64,000 bases of DNA from assembly GCF_900184945.1 (NCBI RefSeq), contig NZ_FXYF01000007.1, positions 1 to 64,000 on the forward strand. The letters run 5' to 3'. The stretch comes from Antarctobacter aquimaris. GTDB taxonomy: Bacteria > Pseudomonadota > Alphaproteobacteria > Rhodobacterales > Rhodobacteraceae. This document shows positions 16,295 to 27,910 of the stretch, piece after piece; positions within the stretch are counted from its first letter, which is position 1; each line of letters begins with the position of its first letter. A program made the translations under genes and the position numbers. The notes beneath the pieces are model-generated. The model was not told the origin of the DNA and did no database searches. It saw nothing but the letters and a program-made list of their open reading frames with translations.

Positions 16295-17532
16295 GCGGTA
16301 TCCTGGAAGGCATGCGTGTCGTCGAAAGCTCGGCCTTCGTGGCGGTGCCGCTGGCGGGTATGACGCTGGCGCAGATGGGTGCGGACGTGATCCGGTTTGA
16401 CCTGCCGCAGGGTGGTTTGGATGCTCGGCGTTGGCCGGTAACGCCCTCGGGCCAAAGCCTTTTCTGGGCCGGGATGAACAAGGGCAAACGCTCTGTCGCG
16501 CTGGACGTCAAGACCCCGCGCGGGCGCGAGATCGCGCAGGAGATCATCTGCGCGCCGGGCAAGGATGCCGGGCTGTTCATCACCAACCTGGCCGCCAGGG
16601 GCTGGACCGACTACGACACGCTGAAGGCGCGGCGCGCGGAACTCTGCATGGTCAGCCTGCGCGGCGACCGGCACGGGCGTCCGGCGGTCGACTACACCGT
16701 GAACCCGGCCATCGGCTTTCCCATGGCGACCGGGCCGGAAGGGTCGCGAGCGCCGGTCAGCCATGTGCTGCCCGCCTGGGATTGCATCGCCGGGAACATG
16801 GTGGTGTCCGGTTTGCTCGCCGCTGAAAGGCATAGGTTGCGCAAGGGCTTGGGGCAGTTTGTTGACCTGACGTTGAAGGATGCGGCGGCGGCCATGCTGG
16901 GCCATCTCGGCATCATCGGCGAGGTCGCCATCAACGGCACCGAGAGGAGCAAGAGCGGCAACGCGCTCTATGGTGCCTACGGGCAGGATTTTGTCTGTGC
17001 TGACGGTCGCCGGGTGATGGTCATCGCCCTGACCGCGCGACAGTGGCAGAACCTGATGAAGGTCACGAACACGACGACGGACATGGGGTATCTCGCGGCG
17101 CGGCTGGGCGTGGACCTCGGGCAGGAAGGCACCCGCTGGACTTATCGGGCCGAGATCTCCAATGTACTGACGCCTTGGTTTGCCAAGCGCAAACTGTCTG
17201 ATTTCGCAGAGGCTTTCGACAAAGGAGGGGTGACCTGGTCGGTCTTCCGCAGCTTTGGACAGGCGCTGCGCGAGGATCCGGATCTGTCCACCGACAACCC
17301 GATGTTCGCCGAGATCGACCAGCCGGGGATCGGCCGCTACCTGACCCCGGGTTCGCCGTTCACGTTCGAAGGACACGAGCGCCAGGATCCGCGCCCGGCA
17401 CCCGTGCTGGGCCAGCACACCGAAGAGGTGCTGGCCGATGTCGCCCGGCTGTCCTCGGGTGAGATTGGCCGGTTGATGGACGATGGCATTGCCGTTCAGC
17501 CCTCGGCAGAGGCGCCCCGGCTGGCATCTTGA
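16291..17532 (+). CDS. mct: Probable mesaconyl-CoA C1-C4 CoA transferase (CaiB/BaiF family)
   Basis: A 413-residue family III CoA transferase. VVESSAFVAVPLAGMTLAQM and GADVIRFDLPQGGLDARRWP begin the protein, and SHVLPAWDCIAGNM carries the catalytic aspartate at the position of the family's Asp-oxalyl residue. The phrases RRWPVTPSGQSLFWAGMNKG and STDNPMF...QPGIGRYL are as I remember them from the Chloroflexus Mct, which moves CoA within one molecule from C1 to C4 of mesaconate (EC 5.4.1.3). Start at 16291 gives an ATGA overlap with meh; an in-frame ATG nine bases earlier is possible. It is the last gene of the operon. An intermolecular itaconate or mesaconate CoA transferase remains an alternative. 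Confidence 0.72.
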   Translation: MSGILEGMRVVESSAFVAVPLAGMTLAQMGADVIRFDLPQGGLDARRWPVTPSGQSLFWAGMNKGKRSVALDVKTPRGREIAQEIICAPGKDAGLFITNLAARGWTDYDTLKARRAELCMVSLRGDRHGRPAVDYTVNPAIGFPMATGPEGSRAPVSHVLPAWDCIAGNMVVSGLLAAERHRLRKGLGQFVDLTLKDAAAAMLGHLGIIGEVAINGTERSKSGNALYGAYGQDFVCADGRRVMVIALTARQWQNLMKVTNTTTDMGYLAARLGVDLGQEGTRWTYRAEISNVLTPWFAKRKLSDFAEAFDKGGVTWSVFRSFGQALREDPDLSTDNPMFAEIDQPGIGRYLTPGSPFTFEGHERQDPRPAPVLGQHTEEVLADVARLSSGEIGRLMDDGIAVQPSAEAPRLAS

Positions 17533-17680
17533 CGGGGTTCGCCCTGATCCACCGCCGCACGGTTCTTTGGTTGTTGCTGTCGGACGTTTGCCGGGAATTG
17601 TTGTCTTTGAGCAAGAAAATCCATTCGAGTTGTCAGTATATCCTGAAATTAGTTGCGTTTAGTCATCTCTCGGTGGTGCC

Positions 17681-18568
17681 TTACCGCGCGGTTGCACGTA
17701 CTGTCTCGGCAATCCGGAGGAACTGCTCGGCCAATGGAGTCGATTTCCGCCAGACCATGCCGATGGTGCGCGCGGGTTCGGGCGCGGCGAACCGTGCGAC
17801 CGACACGGCGGCTGACCTGGTTTCGACCGGCACCGCCATTTCCGGGATCAGCGTCACGCCCAGGCCCGCGCCGACCATCTGCACCAGCGTCGTCAAAGAC
17901 GACCCGTCCAGACCGTCACGCGGCACCGCCGCTGTGATGTTGCAGAAGGACAGCGCCTGGTCGCGGAAACAGTGGCCCTCTTCGAGCAGGAGCAGGCGCA
18001 TCCTTTGCAGCGCTTCGCCATCTGGAACGGGTTTCCCGGCGTCCGCCTGCGGGCGGACAAAGACAAAGGCCTCGTCGAACAGGGCGACCTCTTCCAGTCC
18101 CGGTTCGGAGACCGGCAAGGCAAGAATGGCGGCGTCGATCTTGCCCTCGTGCAACTCCTGCAACAGGCGCGGTGTCAGGGTCTCGCGGATGTGCAGGTCC
18201 AGCCCGGCATGGCGCCTGGCAATGTCGCGGAAAAGGCGGGGCAGAAGGTAGGGCGCCACGGTCGGGATCACGCCCAGCCGCAGCCGCCCGGTCAGATCGC
18301 CCTGCGCGGCACGGGCCAGGTCCTCGAGTTCGTCCACCGACCGCAGGATGCCGGAGATACGAGCCAGGCATTCCTCGCCCAGCGCGGTCAGCCGCACCTG
18401 CCGCGCACCGCGTTCGAACAGGGGGGCGCCCAGTTCCGCCTCCAGATCGCGGATCTGGACCGAAAGCGCGGGCTGCGAGATCGAGCAGGCTGACGCCGCC
18501 CGTCCGAAGTGTCCGTGGCGGGCCAGCGCTTCGAAATAGCGGAACTGACGAAGCGTGAGGTTTTTCAT
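17681..18568 (-). CDS. oxyR: Hydrogen peroxide-sensing LysR regulator OxyR
   Basis: A 295-residue LysR protein with an N-terminal winged helix (about 3-62; AASACSISQPALSVQIRDLE). The regulatory domain contains LLEEGHCFRDQALSFC, the two cysteines spaced as in E. coli OxyR Cys199/Cys208, which form the peroxide-sensing disulfide, followed by GLGVTLIPEMAV. It is divergent from katG across 206 bases, the common arrangement in which OxyR activates katG. This combination makes the assignment firm. Confidence 0.92.
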   Translation of the reverse strand: MKNLTLRQFRYFEALARHGHFGRAASACSISQPALSVQIRDLEAELGAPLFERGARQVRLTALGEECLARISGILRSVDELEDLARAAQGDLTGRLRLGVIPTVAPYLLPRLFRDIARRHAGLDLHIRETLTPRLLQELHEGKIDAAILALPVSEPGLEEVALFDEAFVFVRPQADAGKPVPDGEALQRMRLLLLEEGHCFRDQALSFCNITAAVPRDGLDGSSLTTLVQMVGAGLGVTLIPEMAVPVETRSAAVSVARFAAPEPARTIGMVWRKSTPLAEQFLRIAETVRATAR

Positions 18569-20943
<2,375 letters not shown>

Positions 20944-20964
20944 GTGCGGACGGTCTGAAAAGAG

Positions 20965-20998
20965 AAGGGTGCCCCGGGGGATCGGGGCGCCCTTTTTC
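20965..20998 (+). terminator. Rho-independent terminator of katG
   Basis: An 11-base stem, AAGGGTGCCCC pairing with GGGGCGCCCTT (one G-T wobble), closes a loop of about eight bases and runs into TTTTT. It lies 22 bases after the katG stop and before the convergent efp gene. The opposite strand has only AA after the stem, so it works mainly for katG. Confidence 0.85.
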
Positions 20999-21022
20999 GT
21001 GGCTCGGCAGAAAGGCGCGACC

Positions 21023-21589
21023 TCAGTCCTTGGCGCGCTCGACGTAGCTGTTGTCGGCGGTGTTGATGACGATCCGCGTGCCCACGTCGATGTGCGGCGG
21101 CACCATGACGCGCACGCCGATGTTGGTGATCGCCGGCTTGTAGCTGGAGGACGCGGTCTGGCCCTTGACCACCGGTTCGGTCTCGGCGATTTCGACGGTC
21201 ATGCGCTGCGGCAGTTCCAGAGCAATCGGATTGCCCTCGAAGGTGCGCAGGAACACCTTCATCCCCGGCTCCAGGTAGGCCTTGTCGTCGCCCACCACGT
21301 CATGGCTGGCGGCGACCTGCTCAAAGGTCTCGGGGTTCATGAAGTGAAAGCCTTCGCCGTCGTCATAGAGGAAATCCCATTCCCGTTCATCGACGTTGGC
21401 CTTTTCCACCTGTTCGGTGGTCTTCCAGCGTTCCGAGACCTTCACCCCGTCCGAAATGCGACGCATGTCGACCGAGGTGGTCGGCGTGCCTTTGCCGGGG
21501 TGGAAATTCTCGGCCTTGAGGACGACGTAGAGCCGCCCGTCAACGTCGACGACGTTGCCTTTGCGCAGCGAGGAGGCAATGACTTTCAC
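21023..21589 (-). CDS. efp: Translation elongation factor P
   Basis: A 188-residue EF-P with three beta-barrel domains, full length. [10 protein letters not shown] holds Lys33, the residue at the loop tip that enters the peptidyl-transferase centre and is beta-lysylated by EpmA. The C-terminal motif [15 protein letters not shown] is canonical. EF-P rescues ribosomes stalled at polyproline. The modifying enzyme gene epmA is divergent, 100 bases away, supporting a lysylated EF-P in this organism. Confidence 0.96.
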   Translation of the reverse strand: MKVIASSLRKGNVVDVDGRLYVVLKAENFHPGKGTPTTSVDMRRISDGVKVSERWKTTEQVEKANVDEREWDFLYDDGEGFHFMNPETFEQVAASHDVVGDDKAYLEPGMKVFLRTFEGNPIALELPQRMTVEIAETEPVVKGQTASSSYKPAITNIGVRVMVPPHIDVGTRIVINTADNSYVERAKD

Positions 21590-21689
21590 GGGAGTCTTCC
21601 TTGTGGATGGCAGTTGCGCGCGTTATGCGCCTGATCGGTGACGGCCCTAGCCGAACTTCGCGGAAAACACCAGAAATAAGGCGCACGAG

Positions 21690-22745
21690 ATGAGCGAAAC
21701 CCCGTGGTGGAGCCCGGCGCGACATGCCGACCGGCGGCCCGTCCTCTTGGCGCGCAACCGGATCCAGGCAGGTATTCGCGCGCTTCTGGCGCAGCGGGAC
21801 TTCACCGAGGTCGACCCGGCGGCGCTGGCACTCAGCCCCGGCAACGAGGCGCACCTGCATGCCTTTGCCACCGAGGCCATCGGCAACGACGGGGTGGCGC
21901 GGCGCATGTACCTGCACACCTCGCCCGAGTTCGCAATGAAAAAGCTGCTGGCGGCGGGTGAGACGCGGATCTTTTCCTTTGCCCATGTCTGGCGCAACCG
22001 CGAGCGCGGCGCGCGCCACAGCCCCGAGTTCACCATGCTGGAATGGTATCGTGTGGGTGAGGAATATGCCGTGCTGATGCAGGACGTGGCGGACATGCTG
22101 CGGCTGGCGTGCGAGGCGGCGGGCAGCTCCGTGCTGCGTTTTGGCGACCATGTCTGCGATCCGTTCCAGCCGGTCGAGCGGCTGTCGGTCGCCGAGGCGT
22201 TTGACCGCTTTGCCCGGATCGACCTGCTGGCGACGCTGGACCCGTCGGGTGGCACCGTCCGGGAAGCCCTGGCCACGCAGGCCGGGGCGACAGGGGTGCG
22301 CATCGCCGCGGACGACACATGGTCCGACATTCTCAGCAAGGTGCTGGTCGAGAAGGTCGAGCCGCACCTCGGCATGGGCCGCATCACCGTGCTGGACCGT
22401 TACCCCGCCGCCGAGGCAGCGCTGGCCCGCACCTGCGCCGACGACCCGCGCGAGGCGGAACGCTTCGAGGTCTATGCCTGCGGGGTCGAGCTTGCCAACG
22501 GCTTTGGCGAGTTGACAGACCCGGCCGAGCAACGCCGCCGCTTCGCGGCGGAGATGGACGAAAAGGCCCGCGTCTATGGCGAGCGTTACCCGATCGACGA
22601 GGATTTCCTGTCTGCGCTGGCGTTGATGCCGCCGGCCTCGGGCATCGCGCTGGGCTTTGACCGGCTGGTGATGCTGGCCACCGCCGCGCCGCGCATCGAC
22701 GACGTGATCTGGGCGCCTGTGGCCCTCTTGGGTCCGCGGAGCTGA
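21690..22745 (+). CDS. epmA: EF-P (R)-beta-lysine ligase EpmA (PoxA/GenX)
   Basis: A 351-residue class II lysyl-tRNA synthetase-like protein without the N-terminal anticodon-binding domain. MYLHTSPEFAMKKLLAAG and FSFAHVWRNRERGARHSPEF form motif 2 and the active site; SGIALGFDRLVMLA is motif 3. It attaches beta-lysine to EF-P Lys33. It is divergent from efp. The lysine 2,3-aminomutase partner EpmB is not in the window. Confidence 0.93.
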   Translation: MSETPWWSPARHADRRPVLLARNRIQAGIRALLAQRDFTEVDPAALALSPGNEAHLHAFATEAIGNDGVARRMYLHTSPEFAMKKLLAAGETRIFSFAHVWRNRERGARHSPEFTMLEWYRVGEEYAVLMQDVADMLRLACEAAGSSVLRFGDHVCDPFQPVERLSVAEAFDRFARIDLLATLDPSGGTVREALATQAGATGVRIAADDTWSDILSKVLVEKVEPHLGMGRITVLDRYPAAEAALARTCADDPREAERFEVYACGVELANGFGELTDPAEQRRRFAAEMDEKARVYGERYPIDEDFLSALALMPPASGIALGFDRLVMLATAAPRIDDVIWAPVALLGPRS

Positions 22746-22886
22746 GGCGCGCCGGAACTATTCCTTGCGCGACAGGGCGTGCCGGGCGACGGTAGGGTCG
22801 GGGGGCGTCAGGTTGCGTTACAGGATTTTCTGCGTCCGCATGATTTGTAACTCTTCTCTTGCGCGAATCTTTCGAATGCCCTAATC

Positions 22887-22900
22887 CGACCGTGTGGTCG
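22887..22900. promoter_or_regulatory. Palindromic operator before the phenylacetate operon
   Basis: A perfect inverted repeat with arms CGACC and GGTCG around GTGT, flanked on both sides by AT-rich TAATC and ATTA, lies 23 bases before the thiolase start. Its core GACC-N4-GGTC matches the operator-like palindrome before the TetR gene at 31556-31571. A TetR or PaaX-controlled operator at the head of the paa operon is the simplest reading. Confidence 0.55.
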
Positions 22901-22922
22901 ATTAACGGGAGGACTGTCGTCC

Positions 22923-24125
22923 ATGGATGCTTTCATCTGCGACGGGGTGCGGACGCCGATCGGGCGGTATGGCGGGGCGCTGTCCTCGGTCCGGGCCGAC
23001 GATCTTGCGGCGCTGCCGATCCGGGCGCTGATGACACGCAACCCCTCCGTCGACTGGGCTGCGGTGGACGAGGTGATCTACGGCTCGGCCAATCAGGCGG
23101 GCGAGGACAACCGCAACGTCGCGCGCATGGCGGCGCTGCTGGCCGGTCTGCCCGAGGACGTGCCGGGCACCACGGTCAACCGGCTGTGCGCCAGCGGGAT
23201 GGACGCGGTGGGCTTTGCCGCCCGGGGCATCAAGGCGGGCGACTACGACCTGTGCATCGCCGGTGGCGTCGAAAGCATGAGCCGCGCGCCCTTTGTCATG
23301 CCCAAGGCCGACACCGCCTTTACCCGCGCCAACGCGGTCTACGACACGACGATCGGCTGGCGCTTTGTCAACCCCAGGATGAAGGCGATGTACGGCACCG
23401 ACTCGATGCCTCAGACCGCCGACAACGTCGCCGCCGACTACACCATCAGCCGTGCTGACCAGGATGCCTTTGCCGCGCGGTCGCAGACCCGTTGGGAGGC
23501 GGCGCAGGCGGCGGGGCTGTTCGCGGATGAGATCGTCCCGGTGGAGATCCCGCAGCGCAAAGGCGATCCGCTGGTGGTGGACACCGACGAACACCCGCGC
23601 CCCGGCACCACGGCCGAGTCGCTGGCACGCCTCAAGGGCGTGAACGGGCCGGAGCTGACCGTGACGGCGGGCAACGCCAGCGGCGTGAACGATGGGGCTG
23701 CGGCCGTGCTGCTGGCCTCCGAAACGGCAGTGCAGGCGCAGGGGCTGACGCCCATGGCCCGCGTGCTGGGCATGGCTTCGGCCGGGGTGGCGCCGCGCGT
23801 CATGGGGATCGGGCCGGTGCCGGCCAGCCGCAAGGTGTTGGCGCGGCTGGGACTCACCATCGACCAGATGGATGTGATAGAGTTGAACGAGGCCTTTGCC
23901 GCACAGGGGCTGGCGACGCTGCGGGAACTGGGCGTGGCGGATGACGACCCCCGGGTGAACCCGCAGGGCGGCGCCATCGCGCTGGGTCATCCGCTGGGCA
24001 TGTCCGGCGCGCGGCTGGTGCTGACGGCGGCGCATCAGCTGCGCCGGTCGGGCGGGCGCTACGCGCTCTGCACCATGTGTGTCGGTGTCGGCCAGGGGGC
24101 GGCCATCGTCCTCGAACGGGTTTGA
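22923..24125 (+). CDS. paaJ: 3-oxoadipyl-CoA/3-oxo-5,6-dehydrosuberyl-CoA thiolase
   Basis: A 400-residue type I thiolase. Catalytic residues are visible as Cys in [13 protein letters not shown], His in [14 protein letters not shown], and the second Cys in [10 protein letters not shown]. The last motif and overall length match the PaaJ/PcaF subfamily rather than acetoacetyl-CoA thiolases. In phenylacetate catabolism it acts twice, cleaving 3-oxo-5,6-dehydrosuberyl-CoA and 3-oxoadipyl-CoA to acetyl-CoA and finally succinyl-CoA. It is first in the paa operon, 25 bases before paaA. It could also serve the beta-ketoadipate pathway. Confidence 0.88.
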   Translation: MDAFICDGVRTPIGRYGGALSSVRADDLAALPIRALMTRNPSVDWAAVDEVIYGSANQAGEDNRNVARMAALLAGLPEDVPGTTVNRLCASGMDAVGFAARGIKAGDYDLCIAGGVESMSRAPFVMPKADTAFTRANAVYDTTIGWRFVNPRMKAMYGTDSMPQTADNVAADYTISRADQDAFAARSQTRWEAAQAAGLFADEIVPVEIPQRKGDPLVVDTDEHPRPGTTAESLARLKGVNGPELTVTAGNASGVNDGAAAVLLASETAVQAQGLTPMARVLGMASAGVAPRVMGIGPVPASRKVLARLGLTIDQMDVIELNEAFAAQGLATLRELGVADDDPRVNPQGGAIALGHPLGMSGARLVLTAAHQLRRSGGRYALCTMCVGVGQGAAIVLERV

Positions 24126-24150
24126 ATTTCACGAGCAGGGAGTCTCTGCC

Positions 24151-25128
24151 ATGTACGCACAGATGATCAAGTCGGAAGCGTCGCGGGAAGACCCGGAAAA
24201 GCTTGCCGCCTTCCAGACCCGCATCGACGCGGGCGAAAAGATCGAGCCCAAGGACTGGATGCCGCAGGGCTACCGCAAGACGCTGATCCGCCAGATCGGC
24301 CAGCACGCGCATTCCGAGATCGTCGGCCAGCTGCCCGAGGGCAACTGGATCACCCGCGCGCCCACGCTGGAGCGCAAGGCGATCCTGCTGGCCAAGGTGC
24401 AGGACGAGGCGGGGCATGGCCTCTACCTCTACTGCGCGGCCGAAACGCTGGGCGTCAGCCGGGATGAACTGACCGAGATGCTGCTGGACGGGCGGATGAA
24501 GTATTCGTCGATCTTCAACTATCCCACGCTGACCTGGGCCGACATGGGCGCGGTGGGCTGGCTGGTGGATGGCGCCGCGATCATGAACCAGGTGCCGCTG
24601 CAGCGCACCTCCTTTGGGCCGTACAGCCGCGCGATGATCCGCATCTGCAAGGAAGAGTCGTTCCACCAGCGGCAGGGTTACGACATCATGATGAAGATGG
24701 CGCAGGGCACCCGGGCACAAAAGCGCATGGCACAGGATGCGCTGAACCGCTTCTGGTATCCCTCGCTGATGATGTTCGGCCCCTCGGACAAGGAATCCGT
24801 GCATTCCGAGCAGTCGATGGCCTGGAAGATCAAGATGAACACCAACGACGAGCTGCGCCAGAAGTTCGTCGACCAGACGGTGCCGCAGGCGGAATACCTC
24901 GGGTTGACCGTGCCGGACCCGGACCTGAAGTGGAACGAGGAGACCGGGCACTACGATTTCTCGCAGCCCGACTGGTCGGAGTTCTTCGACGTGCTCAAGG
25001 GCAACGGTCCCTGCAACCGCGAGCGGCTGGCCGCCCGAAACAAGGCCTGGGACGACGGCAAATGGGTGCGCGACGGGCTGCTGGCCCATGCCGAGAAGAA
25101 GGCCGCGCGCAAGGTCGCCGCAGAGTGA
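24151..25128 (+). CDS. paaA: Ring-1,2-phenylacetyl-CoA epoxidase catalytic subunit PaaA
   Basis: A 325-residue ferritin-like diiron subunit. Iron ligands are visible as Glu in HAHSEIVGQ, ExxH in QDEAGHG and ExxH in [10 protein letters not shown]. With PaaC as structural partner it epoxidises the ring of phenylacetyl-CoA. The ATG at 24151 is in the usual family position. It begins the ordered block paaABCDE. Confidence 0.96.
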   Translation: MYAQMIKSEASREDPEKLAAFQTRIDAGEKIEPKDWMPQGYRKTLIRQIGQHAHSEIVGQLPEGNWITRAPTLERKAILLAKVQDEAGHGLYLYCAAETLGVSRDELTEMLLDGRMKYSSIFNYPTLTWADMGAVGWLVDGAAIMNQVPLQRTSFGPYSRAMIRICKEESFHQRQGYDIMMKMAQGTRAQKRMAQDALNRFWYPSLMMFGPSDKESVHSEQSMAWKIKMNTNDELRQKFVDQTVPQAEYLGLTVPDPDLKWNEETGHYDFSQPDWSEFFDVLKGNGPCNRERLAARNKAWDDGKWVRDGLLAHAEKKAARKVAAE

Positions 25129-25253
25129 GCGGCGGGCCGGAGCGCCCGGCCACCAGCAAACTTCCCCGACAGGGGGCGGGCGGGGCGCATGGGCGGCCTG
25201 CCATCAACAGGATTTTGCCGGGGCGCGCCCCGGACCTTAGGGAGGATGACGCC

Positions 25254-25592
25254 ATGAGTTCCCCGAATTCTGCCTACCCCGACACGCCCGAAAGCGGGTC
25301 CAAGCCCAAGCGCCACGAGTGGCCGCTGTGGGAGGTCTTCATCCGCGGCCAGCACGGCATGAGCCACCGGCATGTCGGCTCGCTCCACGCCCCGGACGCC
25401 GAGATGGCGATCAAGAATGCCCGCGACGTCTATACCCGCCGCAACGAGGGCGTCAGCATCTGGGTGGTCGAGGCGCGGCACATCGCGGCCTCCTCGCCCT
25501 CGGACAAGGGGCCGCTGTATGAGCCGTCCGAGTCCAAGATCTACCGCCACCCCACCTTCTTCGACATTCCGGACGAAGTGGGGGCCATGTGA
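25254..25592 (+). CDS. paaB: Phenylacetyl-CoA epoxidase subunit PaaB
   Basis: A 112-residue PaaB. The family core WPLWEVFIRGQHGMSHRHVG is followed by SLHAPDAEMAIKNARDVYTR and VEARHI. It bridges PaaAC heterodimers and aids electron delivery. The 125-base gap after paaA is GC-rich and holds no gene. GGGAGGAT precedes the start at 25254. Its stop and the paaC start share one base (TGATG). Confidence 0.95.
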   Translation: MSSPNSAYPDTPESGSKPKRHEWPLWEVFIRGQHGMSHRHVGSLHAPDAEMAIKNARDVYTRRNEGVSIWVVEARHIAASSPSDKGPLYEPSESKIYRHPTFFDIPDEVGAM

Positions 25593-26353
25593 TGACGCGG
25601 GACGCGGCGCTTTTCGAATTCCTCTGCCGGATGGGGGACAACACGCTGGTGCTGGGCCACCGGGTCAGCGAATGGTGCGGCCATGCGCCGGTGCTGGAAG
25701 AGGACATCGCGCTGGCCAACACCGCGCTGGACCTGATCGGGCAGACGCAGATGTGGTTGGGCCTGGCGGGTGAGGTCGAGGGGCAGGGGCGCTCTGCCGA
25801 TGATCTGGCGATGCTGCGCGACGTCTGGGATTTCCGCAACGTCCTGCTGGCCGAACAGCCGAACGGCGATTTCGGCCAGACGATGATGCGGCAGTACCTG
25901 TTCGACCAGGCGCACCTGCTGTTGCTCAAGGCGCTGATGTTCTCGTCCGACGACCGCGTGGCGGGCATTGCCGCCAAGGCGGTCAAGGAAGTGACCTACC
26001 ATGTCGAACGCTCGGGCGACACGGTGATCGGGCTGGGCGACGGCACCAGCGAAAGTCACCGGCGGATGCAGGCGGCGCTGGACCTGCTCTGGCCCTATGT
26101 CGGCGAGATGTTCACCGACGACGCGGTGAGCGAAGTGCTGGCCGAGGCCGGGATCGCGCCGCAGCCCTCCAGCCTGCGCGACGCCTTCGACGACGCGGTG
26201 CGCGAGGTCATGGCCGAGGCGACGCTGGTGATCCCCGACAGCCGCTTTGCCCATTCCGGGGGCAAGACCGGCGTGCGTCACACCGAACACCTGGGCCACC
26301 TGCTGACCCAGATGCAGTGGCTCCAGCGCGCCTATCCCGGCGCCACCTGGTAG
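25592..26353 (+). CDS. paaC: Phenylacetyl-CoA epoxidase structural subunit PaaC
   Basis: A 253-residue ferritin-like protein that pairs with PaaA. GDNTLVLGHRVSEWCGHAP opens it, LANTALDLIGQTQMWL takes the place of the ExxH ligands of PaaA, and VTYHVERSGDTVIGLGDG is the PaaC signature. It lacks the complete diiron ligand set, as expected. ATG at 25592 is preferred; a GTG one codon earlier is also possible. Confidence 0.94.
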   Translation: MTRDAALFEFLCRMGDNTLVLGHRVSEWCGHAPVLEEDIALANTALDLIGQTQMWLGLAGEVEGQGRSADDLAMLRDVWDFRNVLLAEQPNGDFGQTMMRQYLFDQAHLLLLKALMFSSDDRVAGIAAKAVKEVTYHVERSGDTVIGLGDGTSESHRRMQAALDLLWPYVGEMFTDDAVSEVLAEAGIAPQPSSLRDAFDDAVREVMAEATLVIPDSRFAHSGGKTGVRHTEHLGHLLTQMQWLQRAYPGATW

Positions 26354-26359
26354 GCGGCC

Positions 26360-26818
26360 ATGAAACCGACGGTCGATCAGGTCTGGGGCTGGCTGGACGA
26401 GGTGCCGGACCCCGAAATCCCGGTGATCTCGGTCGTGGACCTGGGCATCGTGCGCGAGGTCGCCTGGGAGGGCGACGCGCTGCGCGTGGCGGTGACGCCG
26501 ACCTATTCCGGCTGCCCGGCCACGCGGGTGATCTCGATGGACATCGAGACGGCGCTGCGCGACCGGGGGGTGGACAAGGTGCGGATCGAGACCCGCATCG
26601 CGCCGCCCTGGACCACCGATTGGCTGTCCGACAAGGGCCGGTCCAGGCTCGAGGCCTACGGCATCGCGCCGCCGTCGCCGGCGGGCGGGCCGGACAAGTG
26701 CCCGCGCTGCGGATCGAAACACGTGACGAAGGTCAGCCAGTTCGGCTCGACCCCCTGCAAGGCGCATTGGCGGTGTGACGACTGCCTCGAGCCGTTCGAC
26801 TATTTCAAGTGCATCTGA
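26360..26818 (+). CDS. paaD: Phenylacetate degradation protein PaaD (iron-sulfur assembly type)
   Basis: A 152-residue protein with an N-terminal MIP18/DUF59 domain (DPEIPVISVVDLGIVREV, PTYSGCPATRVI) and a C-terminal zinc-ribbon-like cysteine set (CPRCGSKH ... CKAHWRCDDC ... FKC). It is required for maturation of the phenylacetyl-CoA epoxidase, probably through its Fe-S cluster or diiron centre. It sits six bases after paaC. Confidence 0.94.
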   Translation: MKPTVDQVWGWLDEVPDPEIPVISVVDLGIVREVAWEGDALRVAVTPTYSGCPATRVISMDIETALRDRGVDKVRIETRIAPPWTTDWLSDKGRSRLEAYGIAPPSPAGGPDKCPRCGSKHVTKVSQFGSTPCKAHWRCDDCLEPFDYFKCI

Positions 26819-26830
26819 GGAGGGTGGCCG

Positions 26831-27898
26831 ATGCCGCGCTTTCATGAGCTGACTGTCACGGATGTGAAAAAGACCATCCGCGACGCCGTTGTCGTGACCC
26901 TGCAGCCGGTAAACGGCGTGGAGTTCGACTTCATCCAGGGGCAGTACCTGACCTTTCGCCGCGACTTTGACGGGACAGAGGTGCGCCGCTCCTACTCGAT
27001 CTGCGCCGGGCGCGGCGAGGGTGTCCTGCAAGTGGGCATCAAGAAGGTGGAGGGCGGCGCCTTTTCCACCTGGGCCAACGAAGAGCTGAAGCCCGGCATG
27101 GTGCTGGAGGCGATGGAGCCGATGGGGTCCTTCCACACCGCCCTGGACCCGCGCGCGCAGCGCGGCTACCTGGGCTTTGCCGGCGGGTCGGGCATCACGC
27201 CTGTGCTGTCGATCCTCAAGACCGTGCTGGCGACAGAGCCGCGCAGCGATTTCACGCTGGTCTATGCCAACCGGGGCGTGAACACGATCATGTTCCGCGA
27301 GGAACTGGAGGACCTCAAGAACCTCTACATGGGCCGGCTGAACATCATCCACGTGCTGGAATCCGACGCCATGGACATCGAGCTGTTCCAGGGCCGGGTG
27401 GATGCCGAGAAGTGCGATGCGCTCTTTGCCCACTGGATCGACGTGACCACGGTCGACACCGCCTTCATCTGCGGGCCGGAGCCGATGATGCTGGGCATCG
27501 CCAAGGCGCTGAAGGCGCACGGGCTGACGGATGCCCAGATCAAGTTCGAACTGTTTGCCTCGGCCCAGCCCGGGCGGCTGGCGCAAAAGGCGCGGGCGGC
27601 GCAGGCAAGCACGGACGCGCGACGCACCCAGGCGACGGTGACGCTGGACGGCACCTCGCGCAGCTTCGAGATGGACAAGGGTGTGTCGGTGCTGGAGGCG
27701 GCATTGGCCAACGCGCTGGACGCGCCCTATGCCTGCAAGGCGGGGGTCTGCTCCACTTGCAAATGCAAGGTGCTGGAGGGTGAGGTCGAGATGGTCGCCA
27801 ACCACGCGCTCGAGGATTACGAGGTCGAGCGGGGCTATGTCCTCAGCTGCCAGGCCTATCCGCTGACCGACCGCGTGGTCGTGGACTACGACCAGTAA
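26831..27898 (+). CDS. paaE: Phenylacetyl-CoA epoxidase reductase PaaE
   Basis: A 355-residue reductase. The FAD domain has RRSYSICAG, the NAD(P)H domain GGSGITPVLSILK and ICGPEPMM, and the C-terminal plant-type ferredoxin CKAGVCSTCKCKV with a distant Cys in VLSCQAYP, which gives the four [2Fe-2S] ligands. It transfers electrons from NADPH to PaaA. The order matches typical paaABCDE operons. Confidence 0.95.
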   Translation: MPRFHELTVTDVKKTIRDAVVVTLQPVNGVEFDFIQGQYLTFRRDFDGTEVRRSYSICAGRGEGVLQVGIKKVEGGAFSTWANEELKPGMVLEAMEPMGSFHTALDPRAQRGYLGFAGGSGITPVLSILKTVLATEPRSDFTLVYANRGVNTIMFREELEDLKNLYMGRLNIIHVLESDAMDIELFQGRVDAEKCDALFAHWIDVTTVDTAFICGPEPMMLGIAKALKAHGLTDAQIKFELFASAQPGRLAQKARAAQASTDARRTQATVTLDGTSRSFEMDKGVSVLEAALANALDAPYACKAGVCSTCKCKVLEGEVEMVANHALEDYEVERGYVLSCQAYPLTDRVVVDYDQ

Positions 27899-27910
27899 AG
27901 GGGGGATGCC

